Assembly: GCA_006386115.1 (NCBI GenBank)
Contig: VFIW01000062.1
Location: forward strand, 124,001 to 188,000
Direction: 5' to 3'
Length of the DNA stretch: 64,000 nt
Source: Globisporangium splendens
Taxonomy: Eukaryota; Oomycota; Peronosporomycetes; Pythiales; Pythiaceae
In this document: positions 33,101 through 43,549 of the stretch, piece after piece
Layout of the letters: each line of letters starts with the position of its first letter
Numbering within the stretch: the first letter of the stretch is position 1
The notes under the pieces: model-generated
Database searches by the model: none
Seen by the model: the letters and a program-made list of their open reading frames with translations, nothing else
Told to the model about the DNA's origin: nothing
Made by a program: the position numbers and the translations under genes

Positions 33101-34934
33101 CTCTATTATTCGTTTCCAGATTTGGTACGTTTTCTTATACATAAATCAGGAACCATCGTGCTGCATTCATTAACGCAACTACACTGAACAAATGATGCCG
33201 TAACAGTCTCGACGACGAAAGCTCATCACAAAGGATCGAGAAAACATGCAGCATCGCAATGTGCACCTTCAACATTTGCGGCGCATGACAGAGTTTTGCG
33301 AAAATCAGGTCGAATGCCGGCGAACATCCTTACTTGAGTACTTTGGAGAGCATTTCTCCAGTGAGGAATGCAGAGAGACGTGTGACAACTGCAAAAGCCG
33401 AGCGCTCGGCTTAGTCTTTGACAAAACGGACGTCACAGAAGACTGCATCACGCTGACGCACATGGGTAAGACTACTAAATATTGATGCTGTATGTGTGTG
33501 CGTTTACAAAATTGTTTATGCAACTGTTTTATGTAGTGAAAGCTCTTCAAGCAGAAAACGAACAAACCACACTTGTTCAGATCTCCCAAGCATTCCTCGG
33601 ACAAGTTGCAAAGGCAAAAGACTGGAAGAAGGATCAGTTCTCTCAACTTCCGGGGTTTGGTGCCGCAAAGGGAAAATACAACCGGAGCGAAATCGAACGC
33701 ATTCTGTACCACATGGTGCTTCGACAGTATCTGCGAGAGATGGTATTTGCGCTTATTATGCTGGGCATATCGTTCTATTTGCCATACTAACATTCATGTG
33801 CGTTTGGTGTGTGTGTGTGTATGTGTGTGTTTTAGGATAAACAAAACAAAATGGGTTTTACCACCACGTTTTTAGCGTTAGGTGAGCAAGCAAGTCGACT
33901 TCTTCGCGGTGGAGAAAGAGTTTGTCTTGTGACCAAAACTCGGTACAAGGCGAGACCGGTATCTGATGAGACTTCATCCCCCGAGACCACAAAGGAAAAG
34001 AAGAAAGCACAGAAAACTCAAGTTAAGAAAACGAAGGCACCTCAGAAGAAGAAGGCGCCGGCCACTGCTAAGGAAGATGTGGAAGACTTGAGCGACGATT
34101 TTGATGATGTGGTTGAGGTTGTTCAAACGACAACAACGCAGTATCCGCTTATTCTGGTTTCGAAGTCTTCTGGACGGTATGATGTATTTCGTTTGTTCAT
34201 TCGGGCTCCCACTGAAGCACTGTAGATGACTTGCTCACCAACTACGTTTGTGCCTATCCAGGATTCCCGAGAGCCACGTGGAAGCGTTGGCCCAATTGCT
34301 CAAGGACTGGCGAGCGAGTGTTTGCGACAACTTTAATGTGATGCCATATCACATCCTCCCCACATCAGGCATTGCAGCGATCGCGAATGCCGTTCCAGTC
34401 ACCAACGCAGAACTGTCAGGAATCGACGGAGTGGGTCGGATTCGCGTGAAAAAGTATGGTGAAGCGATTATCGAGATCGTCAAGTCGTATTTGAACAAGG
34501 TGCGAACTTGATGCCGCATGTCTCTCCTGCTTGCTTGTAAATCGTGTTCTGACATCTCTGTATATATCAAATAGCACAAACTGACTCCGTCACCAGCGGC
34601 AATGAGCAGTGCAAATGATTCAATTGAGGCTGTCGATGAATCTCAAAGCATCCCAGACACATCGCATATTTCCCCGTTTTTCAGTCATAAAGCTGTAAAT
34701 CAGGTTCTCTTCGCTGCATGATTGCATGAACAATCCTGCGTGTACTGGCTCTCCGGACTGACCCAGCATTTTTGTTGTCTTTATCAGAAGCAAGTTGTCC
34801 ACGACTTGGTCGACGATGGCCTGGACGATATTGATTGGGATGCAGTGGATGAGTCCGTGCTAGCCCAACAGCCAAAGCGGCCTCATCCAGGAGCTGGTGA
34901 ACCAGGCGGGGGAGTAAAGCGCGTCAAAAGCTGA
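30108..34934 (+). CDS. BLM-type RecQ DNA helicase with GRF zinc finger
   Basis: Fourteen exons close in phase to 1,221 aa: 30108-30200, 30325-30407, 30536-30902, 31002-32273, 32348-32454, 32531-32632, 32704-32965, 33056-33124, 33207-33465, 33537-33742, 33836-34176, 34262-34499, 34575-34694 and 34788-34934. The N-terminus is disordered, with a likely SUMO-interaction motif (GVIDLTY, ~155) and a GRF-type zinc finger at ~365-403 (CSCG, GANARRVYNRCANCGFHSWAD). The helicase has Walker A TGGGKS (~471), IDEAHCISQWGHDFR (~575), MALTATA, IIYCLSKKDCE and EAGRAGRDG. The RecQ zinc site (CRETCDNC), winged helix (LPGFGAAKGKYNRSE), a Lys-rich linker and an HRDC domain (HVEALAQLLKDW to VKSYLNK) follow. It unwinds D-loops and double Holliday junctions with topoisomerase III. 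The exon 4 acceptor (CAAAG) is weak; all others are standard. Confidence 0.94.
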
Positions 34935-35365
34935 CGAATCTCCCAGCGTTTTTTTGCCTTCATTTTGCTTTTTTAAAGGCACTGTTGCTTCTTGCATCAC
35001 TGCTTCGAAGTACCATTATTTTAACAATCATGTATCAGAGAGATTCTGAAGCACTCAACCTTTGCAGACCTTTGAGCAAAGAATTGTCCCGATACCCTGG
35101 AAGACCAACGCCGAGTACAAACTTGCTCAGAGGCGTCCAACACCTGACAACGCTTTCCGACCATTTCCTGCGATATCATGCCTCGTGAGGTATCCCCAAC
35201 GTATATTTGACTTTTTATTTTCGTGCTTAGTTCGCGCGTTTCAACGTCTGTGTTTACGATTTCTGGGATTTCGATGCATCACCATCTTGCTCTCATTCTC
35301 AGAGTGAGCAAACGCGAGCTGTTGTCCCCCACGCAAGTCGGGTCCTTTTCTAATTCCTATTTTTC
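34935..35365 (+). other. Short region with possible unassigned exons
   Basis: After CTTTGCAG at 35062-35067 a frame reads TFEQRIVPIPWKTNAEYKLA, then RRPTPDNAFRPFPAISCLVR, up to a GTATCC donor near 35190. A CTCAG acceptor near 35303 restores a frame ending SKRELLSPTQVGSFSNSYFS and stop. The composition looks coding, but no start codon or first exon is found and I do not recognise the protein. Otherwise the region is the 3' flank of the RecQ gene and of the convergent pantothenate synthetase gene. Confidence 0.3.
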
Positions 35366-36424
35366 TTAAAGGGTTAGCGTGTCGATGAGACGACACTTGC
35401 CTAGTTTCACTGCCACCGAGAGAATCGCGCCGTCTTTCAAGTCCACGGACTCGAGCTCCTCCATCGTCTCCTTCGAGCCGACCGAGATGTACTGAATCTC
35501 GTTCACGAACGGCTCGCTCTCGTATTCCTGTCGAATGGCGGCACGCAGCAACTCCGCATCAATGGCAGCAGCCTCGCCTTGCTTTTGCGAGAGGAACACA
35601 TCCTGAGCGCGCGCGAGGCCGCGGTACACGACGCTCGCGACCTTGCGCTCTTCAGGCTCGAGGTACTGGTTGCGCGTGGACATCGCGAGTCCGTCCTGTT
35701 CACGGCACACATCGACGACCTGGATCTGGATATCCATGCTCAGGTCTTCCACGAGGCGCTTGATGAGCACACACTGCGCGGCGTCTTTCTGCCCGAAGAA
35801 CGCGTGCGTGGGACGCACGATGTTGAAAAGCTTGGCCACCACGGTCGCGACGCCTCGGAAGTGACCTGGGCGGCAAATGCCTTCTGGGAGAGCGTCAAAG
35901 CCCTCGGGTGTCACGTAGCAGCGGTGGTTCTTCGAGTACATGTCGTCGGCCGAGGGGAAGAACACAAGATCGACGCCTTCCTGCTTGAGCAGCGCGACGT
36001 CGCTCTCGAACGTGCGCGGGTACTTGGAGTAGTCCTCGTTCGGACCAAACTGCGTCGGGTTGACAAAGATACTCGCCACGACAATGTCGCACTTCTTGCG
36101 CGCTTCACGCACCAATGACAAATGACCAGCATGTAGACCCTGCAACACGAATACATATAGTTAGCAATTGTGCATTAGCAGCACACAAATACCGCAGATA
36201 GCTTATCGTTAAGGTACCCCCATGGTGGGCACCAGCCCGACAGTCGCAGTGGACGGCAACTGCTTGCGCGCGGCGTGGAAGTCCGCGACGGTCTCGATGA
36301 TCTTCATACTGTGGCTCGTGGAGAACAGCGCCTGGCGTTGGAAAGTGAGCGTGCTGCTGGGAAATGATGGCCCGTGGCGGCGCGCAGAGCGCATGCCAGC
36401 GCCAAGGAACGAGCGCAGCGCCAT
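35366..36424 (-). CDS. panC: Pantothenate synthetase (pantoate-beta-alanine ligase)
   Basis: Two exons, 36218-36424 and 35366-36139, donor GTACCT, acceptor CAG, 326 aa. The enzyme joins pantoate and beta-alanine with ATP to make pantothenate for coenzyme A. Visible signatures are LVPTMGGLHAGHLSLVR (ATP HIGH-like motif, spanning the splice), VASIFVNPTQFGPNEDYSKY, RPGHFRGVATVVAKLFNIV, FFGQKDAAQ and GLAMSTRNQYL (KMSKS-like loop). Residues 1-40 (MALRSFLGAGMRSARRHG, ending RQALFSTSH) look like a mitochondrial presequence with an R-2/R-3 cleavage site. The bacterial-size catalytic part starts near residue 41. Oomycetes are pantothenate prototrophs, as expected. Confidence 0.95.
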
Positions 36425-38546
36425 ACTCCTTGGATTGCGTTTCGTGATGCAAAATGGCGGGTGATAATGGGTGAGCTGCAGCCAAAAAAAAACTCCATCG
36501 TGTGGGTGGCTTCTATTTACTGTCGTTTAGCATAAATACGGGGAAAACGGGAAAGTCCGAATATAGGCATAAAACGAACTTAGGGTCATTGAGGTCATGT
36601 TCGCGCACAGGTGAAAATGGTCATTCTCGACCTCAAATCGTCATTCTCGTTCAACATGAAAACGCAAAATGACATTTTGCTTGCACCATCCAAATAGCAA
36701 TTTCACTGAAGATGTTCGTTTTTGTGAGTGAACACGAAAATATTGAAAACAACGTTTTGGCAAAGAGCATCTGGAAAGCGCACTCGTTTGAGAAAATGGC
36801 ATCATGCGACTGAGAGACGATAGGAACTAGAACATGCAAAGTTGGCTGTCAGTGAATGTTCGTGGAACACGAGGGAACTGTTTGTAGGTTCTTCGTAGGA
36901 ACTTGCGTTGAATTGGTGAAAACGCGCAGAAGCTTCGCAAAATCGCAGAATATTCACTTCTTTGTACAAAAATATGGCGCTCGTTGGTCGCGTTTTAGGT
37001 CAGACAGCCGCTTTTGAAAACCCGACGCAGAGCTCCTTGACCAGCATCGAGTACTGGCACTGTTGGCGCACTGTTAATAACAGCGTTCGTTACCACCGCA
37101 TGTGCCTTGTCTACGATCGATCCAAACTGCAACGGACAGCAGCCTTTAACATGCCCTCTCTATCTTCTGAATATCTTTCTAATTTGACGCCAACAGCTGC
37201 TTTGACAGACAAAAATAGAAGCATCTCTCTACTCCCTGGACGCTCAAACGCTCACAATTACATGCCCAGAACCATAGAAAGAAGGAAACTAAAACACTCG
37301 ATGCTTCATGGAGCCTATACCAGAAGTTGTTGGATCTTGCAGAGACGAAGAAGATACATTCTTTTGGCGTAACGGGCCATTGCAGCTACATTCAAGTGGT
37401 GTTTCCATCATCCAAGTCACGGGCTCCAAGTCGATCCACTCACTAAATCTGGCACTGTTTCGAGAGTGAAAGGACGCAATTGGACTGCTGCATCGTGTTT
37501 TGGAATCTGAAAAATACTTTCGAGTTGGTTTCTTCCATTTGCGAAACAAGGTGTACAGTATCAACAAGTGCCTAAAACCCGTCGCGAAAGGCACCATCGC
37601 CTCATTCAATCGCCGCATTTGGATAATACGCTGCCGATGGCTGGGTTTTGTCTGTCGTTGTGGCGTTGTGCCAGACGTCAGTTTTGGGCGTCGCAGCCTA
37701 AAGAACTTCGCGACATTTCGTCAACTCGATAATCATAATGCGGGTCGAGGAATAGCGAGCTGGTTGTGCGCAAGGCTATCTATTCTTTCCGTTGCTGTTG
37801 TGGTTGCTCTGGTTCAGGCAACTTCAACTTCACGACCACGATGTGCCTGGCGCCAAAATTTTCAGAGAGAGAGAGAGAAAGAGAGATGTAGGTTTTATTC
37901 CTCAATTTGATCTCTCTGTGTGTGAAAAAAAAACCCTGAAAAATGTGTCATGCAGTCTGTGATTCTTCGCCCTGGTTTTAGCCTGCAGTCTTGGGAAGAC
38001 TCTTCCCCACACCTTCAAAAAAAGTATCTTGAGTGGCCCAGACTATACTCCTCACTCCTCCCACCGCTTAAATCAGGGGAAGAGAAGAACGAATCGAAGA
38101 GAAAGTGTACAAGCACTCACTCTCGCAGGTTATCGCGTTCTCTCGATCTTTGTCATAAAAGTTCATCGCATCCGCAAATCGCGACCTTGCTTGGGCTGTG
38201 CGCACAGCCGTTCATCCACTTTTGGCATTCGCGGTAGGCTGTCAGAAACGTGGGATGTGGGTAACCGTGCACAGTATCCAACCGCACCTTGTTTTCCGTC
38301 TAAAGTCTGCATCAACCCATTCCTGCATTTAAGGACCTATCACCACGCCTTATGTCATCACAACTCGCATTGCACAATAAAACAATGCGCGTATTTAAAC
38401 AACTGCGTAGCTAACGAAATTATGTGGTCCACATGCACGAACCTTGTCACCCATTTGTGTGTGTGTGTTTTGTTCCCTTGTTCTCTGTGAGCTGACGACG
38501 GGCGGGCAGACGGGATGATGATGGGGGCGGCCGGGCTCTGTTCTGC

Positions 38547-38572
38547 TCTCTCTCTCTCTCTCTCTCTCTCTC
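38547..38572 (+). repeat. (CT)n tract
   Basis: A pure CT run of about 26 nt, 155 nt upstream of the kinesin start. It is complementary in sequence to the GA run at 38688-38711. Confidence 0.85.
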
Positions 38573-38687
38573 GCTTTGCGCGACGCACACGCGGCCATAC
38601 ACAGGCCAAGACAAAGCGGCCTCGTGTTCGGTCCAACGCGTTGACGCACTCACTCCACTTCCTGCCTCCTCCTTGAGAGCTTAGCGT

Positions 38688-38711
38688 GAGAGAGAGAGAG
38701 AGAGAGAGAGC
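38688..38711 (+). repeat. (GA)n tract
   Basis: A GA run of about 24 nt ending 15 nt before the kinesin ATG, hence probably within its 5' UTR. Confidence 0.85.
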
Positions 38712-38726
38712 ACCGTCCGGCCAGAC

Positions 38727-41381
38727 ATGCCGCCTGCGAACGGCAACGCGCGCGACAGCAGCACCACAAGCTCCACCGCGAGCCACGCGGTGCGTCCCGC
38801 GACGCCCGTGCGCGAGAAGCGCATCAAAGTGTGCGTGCGGCTGCGACCGTTCACCAAGAACGAAGCCGTCAAGGCCGGCGGAAAGGCCGCCTGGACATGG
38901 TGCGTTTACTAGGGCGATTCGTAGAGCTAGACAGGGGATAATTGTGTGTTTCATAGAAGGCGTACAACCAAAATGGCGTTGCTGATATTGCTGTTATGAG
39001 ATGACGCTGTAGGCACGAAAACACTATTTATCAGCAGATTTTTCCGGCGCAGATCCCGATCCGACGGCTCACAGGCGACAAGAAGCCTGGAGGCTCGACG
39101 ACGAGCTCGTCCGTCGGGTCCACGCACCCGGACTCGGCCACGCTGCCGTCGTCCTACTCGTTCGACTACCTCTACCAGCCCACGAGCACCACGCACGAAG
39201 TGTACGAAGAGACCGTGAAGGTTCGTTGGAGAATTGACATGAGGAAAGAAGGAGGGAGCCTCTCTCTCTCTTTTTGTATATTTCAACCTATGGATACATT
39301 GGCTACAGATTCGTCTACACACAGGAGAGGCAGAGTCTGTGGCTCCATGGCTACTAACTACAGGGACTAACTCTGCCTTGATGATATCGTAGGATGCGAT
39401 CACGGGGGCGATGGACGGCTACCACTCGTCCGTGTTTCTCTATGGGCAGACAGGCACGGGCAAGACGTACACGATGCAGGTGCGTGAGTGGTGATCTAGG
39501 TGACTGGCTGTTGGACTCCATCCTCATCAAGGCTAACTTGAGCTAAAATTGTGCTTTGCTTTCTGGTGACCTTTAGGGCACGAAGACGGATCCAGGTATC
39601 GTCCAGTTGAGCGTCCAGGACATTTTCAACCACGTAGCAAGCCACCACGAGATGGAGTTCCTGCTGCGGTTCTCGTACCTGGAGATCTACAACGAGCGGA
39701 TCTACGACCTCCTGGCTGCTGGTGCCAAGGCCGAAGTCAAGATTTACGAGGTCGGCCGCAACAGTACGAGCAGCTCCAACTCCAACAGCAATAGTAATAG
39801 CAACAACTCGCGCGACTCGAGCAGCAGTGGTCCCGTCAAGGATGTTGTCATCAAGGGGCTTCGAGAAGAGATCGTCGTGACCATGGAGCACGTGCTCTCG
39901 CTGGTCGAGGTCGGGAATCAGCACCGCCACATGGCGACCACGGAGTCGAACGACCAGTCCTCTCGCTCGCACGTGATTTTTCGCATGGTGAGCACTTTTG
40001 AAACTTGCTGGAATCGTTGGGGGTCGTGCATTGAACGCTTTGTTTATGTTTGTGACTGTAGGTGATTGAAAGCCAACACAAGCGCAGTCGAGACCGCAAT
40101 TTGAATGCGCCTGCACGATCCGCGACGCTGAACCTGATCGATCTCGCAGGCTCGGAGAGCGTACGACTCGCCAACACTACAGGTCAGCATCTCGAGGAAG
40201 GGAAATATATCAACCGAAGCTTGCTGACGCTTGGCCACATCATTTGGAAATTGAGTCGCGAGCGACACTATAGCAGCAACAGCAAGCATTCGTCCTCCAG
40301 ATCGCAGAATAGCCACTTGCCGTACCGAAATTCGAAACTCACGCGTATCCTGCAGTCATCGCTCGGTGGCCAAGCGCAGATTGCAGTCATTTGTACCGTA
40401 GCACCGTCGGTGGAATGCCTGGCAGAGACCCACAATACGCTGAAGTTTGCGAGTCGTGCACGGCGGCTTCGCAATCGAGCCTCTGTGAACGAGACGACTG
40501 GTGAGTCAGTCTTGCTGCGGAAGTATCGTGCGCGGATTCGCGAGCTAGAGGAGCAACTAGAGACATTACAGAAACGAAAAAACACGACGAGTTTTGGTTC
40601 GAGAAGTACTTCTCAAGCAAACGTGAACCTGTCGACGATTGAGGAGCGTCAGATGGAGCTCAAATTTGCGATCAACAACATCAATCGTGTCATCCTGAAT
40701 TCAGGAGCCCAGCCGCAGCAACAGCAGACGGTAGCGGTGACTCCTGCGGCTCCAGCAAGCACGAGTCAGCTTCGTGACCGACCTCAACCGCCTGAGGTCA
40801 AGACCGAGACTCAACCTGTTCAACCGGGTCCACAAAGTGGCAATAATGAACACGAGAATGAGGACGAGGACGATGGTACGAGTGCGGTCAATTCCAATCG
40901 CACACTGATCGGAAGCGGAGGTAGCCGTGCGAGTACGAAGACGCTGCCTCTATCGTCGTCGTCGTCGTTGCCGACCACTGATGGGGGTGACTTTGAACCA
41001 AAAGACATTATCGAAGAAGAACCAGAGGATGAAGACGGAGCAGTGGTGCGAGCATCGACACCTCCAAATAGCAGTACTACTGTCCAGCAACGCGCTTCCC
41101 TCACGACCATCTTAAAGTCAAAGTACCTGGACGAACTCAACAAAATCGACCAGCGTAGTGGACGGTGGAGTGTGCGCTCAAGCGAGGAGATTCAACCTCA
41201 GAAAGATCTTCTGAAGGAATTTGTTCGTGGCCTCGAGATCGCCGAAGCAGAGCAGGAAACGCGCATGAGCAAGATCCATGAGCTGGAGCTGGAGAACCGC
41301 CAGTTGCGCCAAATTTTACAATCGCGAGAAGAAGAGCTGATGGATTTCAAAAACACTTGCGCTGAGAACGAGACCTCTTAG
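38727..41381 (+). CDS. Kinesin motor protein, N-terminal motor, kinesin-7-like
   Basis: Five exons: 38727-38899, 39013-39220, 39393-39479, 39577-39987 and 40062-41381. They close to 732 aa. The motor domain begins at residue ~33 ([15 protein letters not shown]). It contains [14 protein letters not shown] (P-loop, ~145-158), [11 protein letters not shown] (switch I), [11 protein letters not shown] (switch II), [15 protein letters not shown] and [20 protein letters not shown], ending near residue 440. A poly-Asn/Ser insertion ([12 protein letters not shown]) sits in a surface loop of the motor. The tail has Pro/Gln-rich and acidic low-complexity stretches and a final coiled coil ([20 protein letters not shown]). 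Motor layout and tail favour the kinesin-7/CENP-E group for spindle or cargo transport, but subfamily assignment is tentative. Confidence 0.92.
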
Positions 41382-41920
41382 GGAGGTATGCTTTCAAAAT
41401 CACCTTCATCTGGGTTTCCTTTTTCGTGGGACTCTGTTGCAGTGCAACATATCTGGCTACACTGCAGTTTGGTCGAAATGGTCAAGGTGTGGAGTCATTG
41501 ACGGGATCATGCTTTGTTTCGTTTGGCGATGTTAGACCTGAGCGAGCTACGTGCTGCCGCATTTTGGGTACAGCAGAGAAAGCGGACAGACAGTTGAAGT
41601 ATTAAATAATCAACCGCATTGAATCTAAGTCGGAATGAATCCTACAGTTGATCCTAAAGCAGCGGAGTATAGTCAATGGCGATTAACCGTGTCAGTGTGC
41701 AGTCTCCGAGTCGTGACGTGGCTGGCTAAAGAAAGAAGGAAGCACACGAATTCTCTGGCTGACCGATTGGCAAATTTTAAACGCCAAAACGCTCGCTGAC
41801 AGATTCTCTGGTGCTTTCCTACGAATCGATTTTCACTTTTGGCAAGTCCAACGACGAGTGCGGAAATCAAAACGAGCACAAAGCTTGACAAAAACGTGCT
41901 TCTACATGGAAATCCGCTAG
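41382..41920. other. Intergenic, no gene recognised
   Basis: Between the kinesin stop and the 3' end of the convergent coiled-coil fragment. No supported ORF or repeat. Confidence 0.5.
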
Positions 41921-42751
41921 TCAGCTGAACGCGGAGAAACTTCCGATGCTATGGACACAAAGCGCCACGAGCTACAGAACAAGTTTTAAATAAATGCGTC
42001 ATGATTCAGATGAAATCCTTATCGGTTGAACACACCACGCGTGTGAAAGTATACCTCTTGCATCGCTTCGAGGCGAAGTTTCACGTTTTTCTCCATTCGC
42101 TCGAGCAAGCGATCGACTTTGGCTTTGTCGATGCTGGTTTCGAGGATGCCAAGCACTTTGCTGATCTTGCTCTCCAAAGCGAGCACGCGCCTCGATTCCT
42201 ATTGAAAACATGGAAGTCATTGATGACCTGTGCCAGACCGAAACAAGCAGAGCTATTGCTCTTTCGTACCTCGTCCTGGTTTTCCATTACGTGCTCATAT
42301 TGGTGCTGCACCTGCGTCTTCAGGCTTCCGACGTCATCCAATGCGTGTCGTAAGGCAACGAGGTCATTCAGGGACTAAATTCACACAGAAAAAACGCAGG
42401 AAGGTGCTGCTGGCCATAAACATTTGATATTTTGCCACTGGAGATGGCTGCATTGTTCCAGAAAAGACTGCAAACACCTGATGGATCAGCACTCCCTGTC
42501 GTTTATCCTGGACTTCCAGATCTCAAAGTTGGAGACTGAGAACCTTCATTGGCTCTTTTCAGAACCCACAGGCGAGTTCAAATGAGCGACCAGATCAACA
42601 GTTTAAGACAATGTCTCCCGCAGAGTTAGTTACCTTGTACGTCTTCGTCCACTTTCTTGATGTATGCGATCATGCGCTGCTGGAAGGTCTCGAGATTTTT
42701 CGTGCACTCGGCGACTGCCTTGGCCGTCTTCGCTTCCGTCGTCGACGTCAT
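41921..42751 (-). CDS. Coiled-coil protein, 3' part of a gene
   Basis: Four exons fit in phase 0: 42641-42751, 42270-42374, 42055-42198 and 41921-41971 (stop TGA), 136 codons from M at 42751. The protein is almost wholly coiled coil (TAKAVAECTKNLETFQQRM, GSLKTQVQHQYEHVMENQ, VLALESKISKVLGILE, KVDRLLERMEKNVKLRLE). The frame stays open and protein-like upstream of that ATG (HTSLGLLVDRHKKFLIFTET), so the true start is further 5'. In that direction lies the truncated ankyrin gene B, about 160 nt away. The 5' end of this gene was probably lost at a rearrangement breakpoint near 42.85-42.99 kb. I do not recognise the family. Confidence 0.5.
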
Positions 42752-42912
42752 GTACTGAATCGTTTCCGTGAAGATAAGGAATTTCTTATGACGGTCGACG
42801 AGAAGCCCCAGAGAAGTGTGTCTAATAAGGAAATGGATGGTAGTCACAAAGTAGTCTGAGCCAGAAACGAAAATGCAATGCAATCTCTCAGACGAATGCA
42901 AACTTAACGAAG

Positions 42913-43549
42913 TTGAAGTCAGTTCAATGGAGAAATTACACGAGCCACTTTTCTTTCTTCAATTTGCCACTTCAAGGCAGAGTGAGGGAATGCAGTGAAG
43001 CAGGGAAATTGGGCAATCTTCGTATTCTCCAATGGCTGGCTGAACACCGCGATGACATCGGATATCGAAAAAGCACCAGTGCTGCGATGAACCAAGCGGC
43101 TCATAACGGTCGCTCCGAACTCGTCAAGCGGCTCCATGAAACTCTTGCCGATCGGTCTCCAGACGCTCTCGGATGCACGGTTTCCGGCTGCCACCTCGAG
43201 ATTACACAGTTTCTGCTCCAGCACGAATACACTCTGAACCGTTTTCACAGCATTGACCACCGCAAGTGGTGTGGTGACTTTGACATGATCAAGTGGCTTC
43301 ATGAATCGTCTCTCCTAGAAAGCGTGGACGGGACATATATTGCAGCAGAAGTTGCTGCACGTCAAGGCAAGCTGGGTAATTGTTCAATGGCTCGATGGAA
43401 ATTAACAAGAGACTATGTCAAACAGTGCGCGTGTTCTCAACATTCCAGCATGTGACGGACGAATGAGCTGGACAGCTAAATGCTATTACAACAGATTTAG
43501 CATGGACAAAGCAGCGGTGAGTGGCCACCTTAATGTGGTGAAGTGGTTT
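42913..43549 (+). pseudogene. Ankyrin gene B, 5' part (truncated, then split by retrotransposon)
   Basis: Family homology starts abruptly at about 42995 (GKLGNLRILQWLAEHRDDI), so the ~100-residue N-terminal region seen in copy F is missing. Repeats continue (MNQAAHNGRSELVKRLHETL, CHLEITQFLLQHEYTLNRFH, CGDFDMIKWLHESSLLESV). Around 43370 the frame is lost (KLGNCSMARWK; the family sense IVQWL lies in another frame). At 43502-43549 the family frame reappears as MDKAAVSGHLNVVKWF and is cut off by the element. The rest is at 47254-47869. This copy is thus truncated, frameshifted and interrupted. Confidence 0.8.
43540..43549 (+). repeat. Target-site duplication, left (copy 3)
   Basis: GAAGTGGTTT is repeated at 47254-47263 on the other side of retrotransposon copy 3, within the codons for VKWF of the ankyrin gene. 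Confidence 0.85.

Larger units (their letters stand above)
36425..38726. other. 2.3-kb stretch without a supported gene
   Basis: The largest gene-poor interval in the window. The minus-strand ORF 37289-37618 (MRRLNEAMVPFATGFRHLLI, later SKTRCSSPIASFHSRNSARF) has plausible composition but no match that I recognise. It could be a decayed transposon or a small gene. A GA run occurs at 37866-37887. At the right end are the CT and GA tracts upstream of the kinesin. No rRNA, tRNA or tandem array was seen. Confidence 0.4.

Noticed and set aside
33804..33832. (TG)n tract as a possible regulatory element
   Set aside because: Lies inside RecQ intron 10 and is an ordinary microsatellite acting at most as part of the polypyrimidine/TG context.
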